Source of the DNA: Meconema thalassinum
Lineage: Eukaryota; Arthropoda; Insecta; Orthoptera; Tettigoniidae
DNA: 64,000 bases
NCBI GenBank assembly: GCA_946902985.2
Contig: OX336395.1
Span: 16,160,708 to 16,224,707, forward strand
Reading direction: 5' to 3'
In this document: positions 56,151 to 64,000 of the stretch, one piece after another
How the letters are laid out: every line of letters starts with the position of its first letter
Numbering within the stretch: the stretch's first letter is position 1
Notes under the pieces: model-generated
Told to the model about the DNA's origin: nothing
Databases searched by the model: none
The model's input: only the letters and a program-made list of their open reading frames with translations
Position numbers and translations under genes: made by a program

Positions 56151-57780
56151 TTATTATTATTTACAATAGCCTACTTGAAAATTACAATATCAATTGAAGC
56201 TGAACTGTTGCAGGTTGAGTTTATTAATAATATATTGCACTAGCCAGCGCAGTGGTACTTTCCTCGATGGAATTTGTCTATGATTAGTATATTTATTGCA
56301 CTCCAACCTTCTTAGAAAATACAACATTAAAATTTTAAAACAAAACAAAAAAAGAATCAATTAAATACCCACTAAAAATTGGCCTACGATTGTAATCCAC
56401 GCGACTACTGACGTTGCATTTTCGAGCCGAGCGTCCTAACCAATGAAACTTTCAGTACTCAGGGAACGTCGCTCATTTTCCAGCACATTGACCTGGTATA
56501 GTTTTGACTTATATTACGCTTCATCAAGGTAATAAATGCAGTATGCCCCTGATTCACCGATCTCGTACATTACGGTACTGGTACCCTTAAAAATACAGTT
56601 CTCACCGCTATGATGTCACTCCTTTCCGTGAGTAGCTTTTTCTTGTCATGCGTTTTCTAACATTTTTAGTGCTATGCTTCTCTTATACTGTATGTTCAGA
56701 ATTAGTTAAAATATAAGAAACTACCAGAGTATTATTGTAGGACAATACTGTTAAATCACAATTGATCTGATTTTTATACAGGGTCCTTTTTTTTCGGTAT
56801 AGCGACATAGCAGCGCAGCGGCAAAATGCATGCGTAGCCGGGTGACTCATTGCCGAGAGATATAGCGCTGCTATGTTGCTAGATGGACAGTGGCAGATGA
56901 CCACGTATTTCCGCCCCTTAAAACAACAACTAACTTGTTAGATGGATTAAAAAAAGTTTCACAATAAATTATACTTAAACTCGTTGAATTAATAACACTG
57001 TATACATAATATGAACCTACTAACAGTTCGTTTAAAAAACGGAAGTAAACACAGTAGAATCCTATTCAACGAACACAATACATCAACTGTAAGTCTTGTT
57101 CTCAGCGCTTTAAATCGTTACTCGTTACTCTGCCTTACCGACCCATTACGCCTGCGCTCTTGCGGCTAAGTAGCGAACTTCTACGGCAGCGGCATTACGA
57201 CTGAAAATGTAGGACATAAAAAACTGCTTCTTTTATAGAAACTCACATGAGAAAAGCAAGATTCATCTCTATAGAAGGATTCTTAAACAAATACCCTTTA
57301 CAACCATGTAACTTTCATCACTTTTGATATTCACATTGATTTTAAATTCCTGAAGTAAAATCGGTGAAAAAAAGGCCTTGCCTTATGGGAAAATTGCTTC
57401 TCAGTTTCAATGATACAAAATGTTATTATCAATGAAAGCTCATTTGAAAAGTTTAATAAGTGCTATTGAAGGTATTTACGTGATTTGAAAGTGAAGTTTT
57501 GTTTAATTTCAGCCATTGACCTATTTAAAACGTAGATTTTAACTCTATCTCAATGCTATAAGCAGAGCCTGCCACGAGCGGCCGGCCGGCTGACTTTAGC
57601 TCCCTCTTAATTGCTGGGCATCAAAAGGGATAAGAAGTCTCTCATCAAATCTTAACCCTTTTGGTGCCAAGCATTTAATTAATGCCCCTTCTCAATACAT
57701 TTTGCAACGCACATGGTACATGAAGAAGGTTAAGGGTTAATATGTGCACCTTGTAAACTCCTTTGATAGCAAAAAAGGAT
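56151..57780. other. No gene recognised
   Basis: AT-rich. A weak inverted repeat at about 57606-57682 (around 'GGGCATCAAAAGGG' and 'CCCTTTTGGTGCC') may be another MITE fragment. Confidence 0.4.
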
Positions 57781-58231
57781 TGGCATAATGCTACTAGGTC
57801 TTCTCACCATTATGGGTTAACTTGTGTTTCTTCAAAACAATTTGTGAGCAAATTTGGCTCCACAGGTGCTACACGAATATAGCTTCTCACCAGTATGGGT
57901 TAACATGTGTTTCATCAAATTACCATTCAGACTAAATTTGGCTCCGCATGTGATACACGAGAATCGCTTCTCCCCAGTATGGGTTAACATGTGTGTCTTC
58001 AAAATACTTGACTGACTAAATTTGGCTCCGCATGTGATACACGAGAAATGCTTCTCACCAGCATGGGTTAACATGTGCCTCAGCAAACCAACATTTCGAC
58101 TGAATTTGGCTCCGCATGTGCTACACAAGAATCGCTTCTCCCCAGTATGGGTTAACATGTGTGTCTGCAAACCACTTTCCCGACTAAATTTGGCTCCGCA
58201 TGTGATACACGAGAATCGCTTCTCCCCAGTA

Positions 58232-59514
58232 CTAGAAGACTCACAGATTTAGTTGACAACAAGATACCTGAAGAACAGTTTGGCTTCCGGAAAGGAAGGA
58301 ATACACTACAAGCCGTAAACTGTCTTTTAACGAATGTAGAAGACGCGCTAAGACAGAAAAGAGGAAAGCTATATGCAGTATTCGTCGACTACACCAAGGC
58401 GTTTGATCTAGTGAGTAGAAACACTTTGCTCAGGAAACTTGAAAATATGATCGGAAAAGAACATTACCTTTTTGGGATAATAAGGGACATTCTCCACAAG
58501 AACAGCCTACAAATAGATGACAGTATAGTTCAATCAGAACGAATAGAACAAACAAATGGTGTACTTCAGGGTGACCCTTTGAGCCCGTTACTTTTTAACA
58601 TCGCTACAGCTGATGTCATTGAGGCTATTTACCTTGAGGGAGCGAAAATTTACATCTACGCGGATGATATGGTTGTGGCATCGACATCAAAGGAAACCTT
58701 GCAATCGTCCATTGATAAACTTACCACATGGGCTCAAAAAAATGATATGACGATAAACTGCACCAAGACAGTAATGCTGGCATTCCGTAAAGGCGGGAAA
58801 CTATCCGCAGATGAGCATATACTACTAAATGGAGAACCCCTAGTCAATGTAAATCATTTCAAATACCTAGGAGTAATAATGCAAATGCAAGGGAACGTAT
58901 TCACGCGACATGTCAGGGATAGAACAACATCGGCCATAAAAGCAATGCAAGACATAATGCAACTGGGAAATCTATCTTTACAAACCGCAATGAATTTATT
59001 CAGAACGAAAATAACTCCAATAGTGACATACGGCATTCAAATAACTTGGGATCATTTGACACAAAGTAACCTTCGAGAGATAGAAAGAGTTAAGTCTACT
59101 TTCCTAAAGAAAATTCTGCACTTATCAAAATATACGCCATCTCGTCTAACGTACGTACTAGCAAGAGAGACTTTCTTCATAGAAGACCTGCTTTTGGAGA
59201 ACTCCCTACCATCAACAGTGCAATACCAGAGACTGATCGAAGAACTAAACCTCAAGCGTAATGACATATGGCCTGATTTCTACTCCACAGAAGCTCTTAT
59301 GTCGATGGACTGGATGAATGCCAACTTTGAACTGCGGCATACGATCACCCGTTTTGCAGTCCACGGTTTTCATTTTAAGATATGCACAGCAAGAGGATTT
59401 CATGACCCAGGCCCCCAATGCACCTGCTCTCTGTGTGGTAGTGCTTGTGATAGATATCACGCCATTTCCTGCGCCCAGAGGAAAGTATCGCTAACACGCT
59501 TCTGCTGCGAATAA
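58232..59514 (+). pseudogene. Non-LTR reverse transcriptase, truncated
   Basis: About 427 codons remain: 'EEQFGFRKGRNTLQAV', 'YAVFVDYTKAFDLV', 'GVLQGDPLSPLLFNI', the catalytic YADD box, and 'HFKYLGVIMQ' in the thumb. A C-terminal Cys/His cluster (CTCSLCGSACDRYHAISC) resembles the zinc finger at the end of R1/I/LOA-like reverse transcriptases. The endonuclease is missing. The open frame suggests a fairly recent insertion. The first codons of the longer open frame, upstream of 58232, belong to antisense zinc-finger sequence. Confidence 0.8.
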
Positions 59515-59640
59515 CTATATATATAGCAAACAGAACCTGTCAGACACTTTGTATATAGACACTTTGATGAGTAAGATTAAAGTTATTAGTATTAGTTTTG
59601 TATCTCGGCATGGCTATTTGCTGCAATAAATGATTATTAT
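58232..59640 (+). mobile_element. 5'-truncated non-LTR retrotransposon in the zinc-finger exon
   Basis: The 1409-bp insert lies between two copies of AGTA (58228-58231 and 59641-59644). It contains an open reverse transcriptase frame and ends in a short non-poly(A) tail (GATTATTAT). Orientation is opposite to the zinc-finger gene. Confidence 0.8.
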
Positions 59641-60279
59641 AGTATGGGTTAAGATGTGTCTCAGCAAGACACCATTCCGACTAAATTTGGCTCCGCATGT
59701 GCTACACGAGAATCGCTTCTCCCCAGTATGGGTTAACATGTGTCTTGTCAAACTACCATTCTCACTAAATTTGGCTTCGCATGTGATACACGAGTAACAC
59801 TTCTCCCCAGTATGGATTAACTTGCGTGTCTTCATATGATCTTTACGTTTAAATTTGGTTTCGCATGTTCCACACGAGTATCGCTTCTCACCAGTATGTG
59901 TCAACATGTGTTTCTTCATACTACCTTTATGATTAAATTTGGCTATGCATCTTCCACACGAATATCGTTTCTCACCAGTATCGGTTAACATGTGTGTGTA
60001 CAAATGAACTTTCTGACTAAATTTGGCTTCGCATGTTCTACACGAGAGTGACTTCTCCCCAGTATGAGTTAACATGTGTGTTTTCAGATTGCAGGTAAAT
60101 TTGGCTTCGCATGTGCTACACGAGTACCGCTTTATACTAGTATGGGTTAACAGGTTAGTCTTCAGATTTTGTTGATATGTTATATTTCTTTCAGATACAG
60201 TGCAGGAATTCTGTCCTCTAGTATTACATAGTTCGTATATTTTCCTTACAGCAGAATCCGTAGTATCAGGACATCCCAG

Positions 60280-63265
60280 CCTGGAATCATTGGTAGTAAT
60301 ACAAATCAGTGCGCTGATAATTACGTTGAATTATCTGAGAAAAGTGAATAAAACTTTCAAAATCCAGAGATGAAACTTATGAAAACAATGATAACTGGAC
60401 CAACATTCATTAATATCACTACCAGGAATACTGTCCTTATCTAATACCTGGAACTGAACAGGTTTTTAATATTCAATGCTATGTTATTTATACAGTCTGA
60501 ATATTTTAAAATTACTTATAAACTATGCAAACAAATTTGTGTGACACGTTAGAGTGTTTGGAGTCATAGCTTTCCTTGGTGAATATGAAATCCGTATCTA
60601 TTTCAATAGTACTGATTTTACATGGAAATGGCAACTTACTTCCAGACACATTTTGTTTGTCAAAAGTCAATTTGGTCCTTGATCAGTTAAATAATAGAAA
60701 TTATTGAATGGTTACGGAAATTGTGTGCTAATTCATACTACCAGTGACAGTGTTAAACATATTTCACACCACATTGGCTGATTTAACAACATGGATGTAC
60801 GGGGATATGACTAATTAATAGAATCTGGATAACTGAAATCCATCTGACTTAGGAAGTGACAGAATAAACCATATTATATTCCCTACAGAATAGCCATGCT
60901 GGCATTTGGATGAAGGAGGGAATTTTGGATCTGCAAATCATGTGATTTCGAAACCCGATGGGCTATCATGCTTCACTCTTGAATACATCGCGGATGAATG
61001 GTTATTTAGGGCTACATAAATTATGTGGAGGTGATTAGCTTTAGGTCCAAGAAAATATCAGTCCCTGTCCTCAGATCAGAATTAAAATCCTTGGCAGGGC
61101 CAACCAAATCCACACCTCCGGGTCGACAGCCAACTATGCTGTCCACAACACCTTGAGATAGTCACTGCTCATATTTATTCGAACCATTCTCATTAGATTT
61201 ATTGTACTTCAACATTTCCTCAATTTTCAGACGTATGTTTTCTGCTTTCTCTATTTCATGTCATTCGCTCTTGTTCATCCATCTTTCATTCATATTGTAG
61301 TATATTCTGTGTGAACAAAAATCTGTACCTTCTACTCGTTCTGTATCTTCTTTCCTCTCGGTCAATGTTCTCTTCTACAGATTCCTGTTTCAAAGATTCG
61401 AGTTCCTGGCATTGGAGTTCTCATCTACTTCATAACAACCAGATTGTAGTCAAAATTTGTGTTGGCCCCAGAGTACGTTTTGAAATCCCAAGTTATACTT
61501 CGGAATCTCTACTTGATCAAAATGAAATCAATTTATAAACGTCCTATACCTCCTGGTCTCATTCAAGTGTTTATAGTTCTGCTGTGTTTGCTAGAAACGT
61601 GTTAACTATGCCTTATTAGTGATCGCTGCAGAATTCTACCAGCCTGCTCAATCGTTCGTATATTTCATGCATTCTACATTTCGCCACTATTTTTCTTCTC
61701 TTCCATTTCTTAACACGGCATTTCAATCTCACTTTTCAACATTTACAATCTGCAGAATTACACCTTCTGTATTTTTAGTAGAATTTTATAACTTCTTTAT
61801 TATCGGTTTGATTGGTAGCCTGCTAGACTTATACTACTCTAATGCAGATAGTTTTCGTTCTAATTTTAACTACAATAAGCCTATAATGCTCATAATGTTC
61901 TACCCACTGGCCAAGTTCCCCAGTCAATATGAGACATATTCCCCATAACCGTTATTTGATTTTGAATTAAATATCCTCTAGTCCCCTGGCCAGAAGTCCC
62001 ATTCTTCCTGCCTGCATACGTCACTAATCCAACACAAATCCAACTTCAACCGATATATTTCCCATTTCATGTTCATAAAGCTTCCTCTGGATAATCACAC
62101 TTCTAATATCCATGTTTCAACCAGTAGAATGCCAGACATCCCATTTGTCACCTTTGTGATGTTAACTTCCTCTCAAGTAGCACTAGGCTGGAGATCAGAA
62201 AGTGGGAGATGTTTACAGCATGATTGAAATTTGTCAAAAGAGAAGGGTAACATTTCGTGGAATTATGCATAGACAGGTGCAATACCTCGGGGAGAACATT
62301 ATGGCAACAGTTTCCCGTTTTCGTGGGGCAATGGAGGACAAAGTGTGACTCAGGTAAGCAGAGGAAGCCAAGGGGTGGTAATTGGGGGCATTATTTATTA
62401 TTGTTATAGATGTCTCCACCATCTATGGGACCAGTAAAGCATGACTACTTCGGTACTGCCACACCCCTTCAAATAAAGTAGTATAAACCAATCAATTACT
62501 CATCATATCAAATTTCTACTATTAGTACACACACTACACAATGTTAGCAAAAATGTATTAAGAACAGATTTTCATGGACCCTGCCGCATTGCTGAAAGAA
62601 CAAAGAACCATATAACATTACATGAAGTATCTGAAAAGCTTCTGTATGAAATATTGAGATACTGTCCGTCTTCCGAATAATTTAGTGAATATAATTATAT
62701 TATATGGTGGCAAATCCACCATTTTGTTTTACTTCCGTTCCCTAAAGCCTTAAATCTATCAGTTTCCCTCAACACCTGAAGGAGTGCGGTGAACAAATGG
62801 CCTGGGGGTGGACGACATACATAGGTGGTTCTAACGGGAGGAGGTACTCGTGAGAAAAAGCTCCGAAAGGTGTCAAGAGATGCCGAGAGAATCTCAAGAA
62901 AGTCCCAAAAGCTAATGAATACTAGGTCTCGTAAGGTCTAGAATTTCAAATCCACCTGGAAAGGCCGAGACTATCTTCTTAATATGTAAGGACGTCACCC
63001 GGCAAGTTCAGTGATGTGTGTACGATGGTACAGTCAGTCAACAAAATGGGCTAAAGCGAATCAGCGAGTTAGTCGAGTGTGACATAGCAGTTAAGAACAC
63101 ATACTTTTATGCGAGAAGACAACCGACACGCTGCTAATGTTTCATCTTTGTGCAGGTGCAAAAGGCCGAGGCTCTACTTTCGGCGTGGATAGGATAAAAG
63201 GACACGAGAGACTACCACAGCGGGGCTCCGTGGCTCTAGTGATCAATCATTATGCGACACAGCGG
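60280..63265. other. No gene recognised
   Basis: About 3 kb without a convincing gene. A possible degraded tRNA-derived SINE (minus strand) lies at about 60890-61160, judged from a tRNA-like head at its right end. Open frames of 60-110 codons lack motifs. Confidence 0.4.
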
Positions 63266-63269
63266 TAGG

Positions 63270-64000
63270 TACTGGCGTTCTGCCAGCTCTGCAAGTTTTC
63301 ACCACAGCCAGCTACCGCTCTGTGGCGGTCTCCCGGACTCCTCCCTAAACTAACCTGCACGTTACCAGCTCTGCAAGTTTTCACCGCAGCCAGCTACCGC
63401 TCCGCGGCGGTCACCCGGACTCCTCCCTAAGCTAACCTGCACGTTACCAGCACTGCAAGTTTTCACCACAGCCAGCTACCGCTCTATGGCGGTCTCCCGG
63501 ACTCCGCTCGAAGCTAATCTGCGCGTTACCAGCTCTGCAAGTTTTCACCGCAGCCAGCCACCGCTCTGTGGCGGTCTCCCGAACTCCTCCCTAAGCTAAC
63601 CTGCGCGTTACCAGCTCTGCAAGTTTTCACCGCAGCCACCTACCGCTCCGTGGCGGTCTCCCGGTCTCCTCCCTAAGCTAACCTGCGCGTTACCAGCACT
63701 GCAAGTTTTCAGCGCAGCCAGCTACCGCTCCGTGGCGGTCTCCCGGACTCCTCTCTGAGGTAACCGGCACGTTACCAGCGCTGCAAGTTTTCACCGTAGC
63801 CTGCCACCACTCTGTGGTGGTATCCCGGACTCCTCCCTAAGCTAACCTGCGCGTTACCAGCTCTGCAAGTTTTCACCGCAGCCAGCTAGCGCTCTGAGGC
63901 GGTCTCCCGGACTCCTCTCTAAGCTAACCTTGGCGTTACCAGCTCTGCAAGTTTTCAGCGGAGCCAGCTACCACTCTGTGGCAGTCTCCCAGACTCCTTC
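63270..64000. repeat. 82-bp tandem repeat running off the window
   Basis: About nine units of 82 bp with 'GCAAGTTTTCACCGCAGCCA', 'GCTACCGCTC' and 'CTCCCGGACTCCTCCCTAAG'. It is GC-rich compared with its surroundings and continues past 64000. Confidence 0.95.

Larger units (their letters stand above)
57832..60275 (-). pseudogene. C2H2 zinc-finger gene, last exon, split by a LINE
   Basis: The minus-strand frame encodes about 11 tandem C2H2 fingers with TGEK linkers and the repeated 'HMLTHTGEK' pattern. It extends without a stop upstream to about 60275, where TGATTCCAG could be an intron acceptor. Several upstream fingers are impaired: the first is two residues short, one has Asp for the last His, another has Arg for the first His. 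A LINE (58232-59640) interrupts the linker between two fingers. The 3' end, stopping at 57832, finishes in a truncated finger. Homologues are nuclear DNA-binding regulators; this copy is probably dead or truncated. Confidence 0.8.

Overview
The window looks like repeat-rich nuclear DNA from an insect with a large genome. Supporting signs are several non-LTR retrotransposon clades, tRNA-derived SINEs, TTAGG-type motifs, TATA plus TCAGT-like initiator promoters and spliced genes. A polyneopteran such as an orthopteran or stick insect is a guess from the SINE style. No ordinary single-copy host gene is evident, apart from a broken C2H2 zinc-finger gene near 57.8-60.3 kb.

The central discovery is two giant palindromic mobile elements. 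Element 1 (2777-30569) and element 2 (40047-54472) both begin AGTAG and end CTACT. Each is flanked by a perfect 6-bp target duplication (GGCGAT and TTCGGT). Each consists almost entirely of two inverted arms of about 7.2-7.6 kb around a tiny loop of 64 bp or 30 bp. AG...CT termini and 6-bp duplications are the established signature of Polinton/Maverick (adintovirus-related) integration. Neither element shows an integrase, protein-primed DNA polymerase, ATPase or capsid gene. I read them as non-autonomous head-to-head dimers of one end of a Polinton-like element. Both sit inside other transposons whose reading frames resume across the empty site, which confirms the boundaries.

Element 1 has one large gene per arm, encoding about 788 aa of unrecognised function and transcribed outward from the centre. 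The right copy is open. The left copy is split by a very young LTR retrotransposon (9184-20292) with 4.1-kb LTRs and only a gag gene. The left arm also received an RTE-like LINE inside a (TTA)n tract. The rest of each arm is a pile of SINE and LINE debris. Element 2 carries, in each arm, a short spliced gene, a BIR-BIR-RING inhibitor-of-apoptosis gene, a 93-aa gene, and two FLYWCH zinc-finger paralogues reading outward from the centre. Arrays of TTGGC-containing units lie beside the centre-proximal promoters in both elements.

The surroundings are nested repeats. A CR1/jockey-like LINE is split by element 1, with an 80-bp, roughly 37-copy satellite abutting its 5' side. Then come an RTE fragment, a degenerate repeat field, a 113-bp tandem array, and a Tc1/mariner-like transposase remnant split by element 2. 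After element 2 lie an inverted-repeat MITE, a SINE, the zinc-finger gene broken by a second LINE, and an 82-bp satellite running off the end. The most plausible joint picture is that a Polinton-like integrase supplied in trans inserted two palindromic derivatives. Their arms preserve accessory genes for host interaction and nucleic-acid binding rather than the replication and capsid core.
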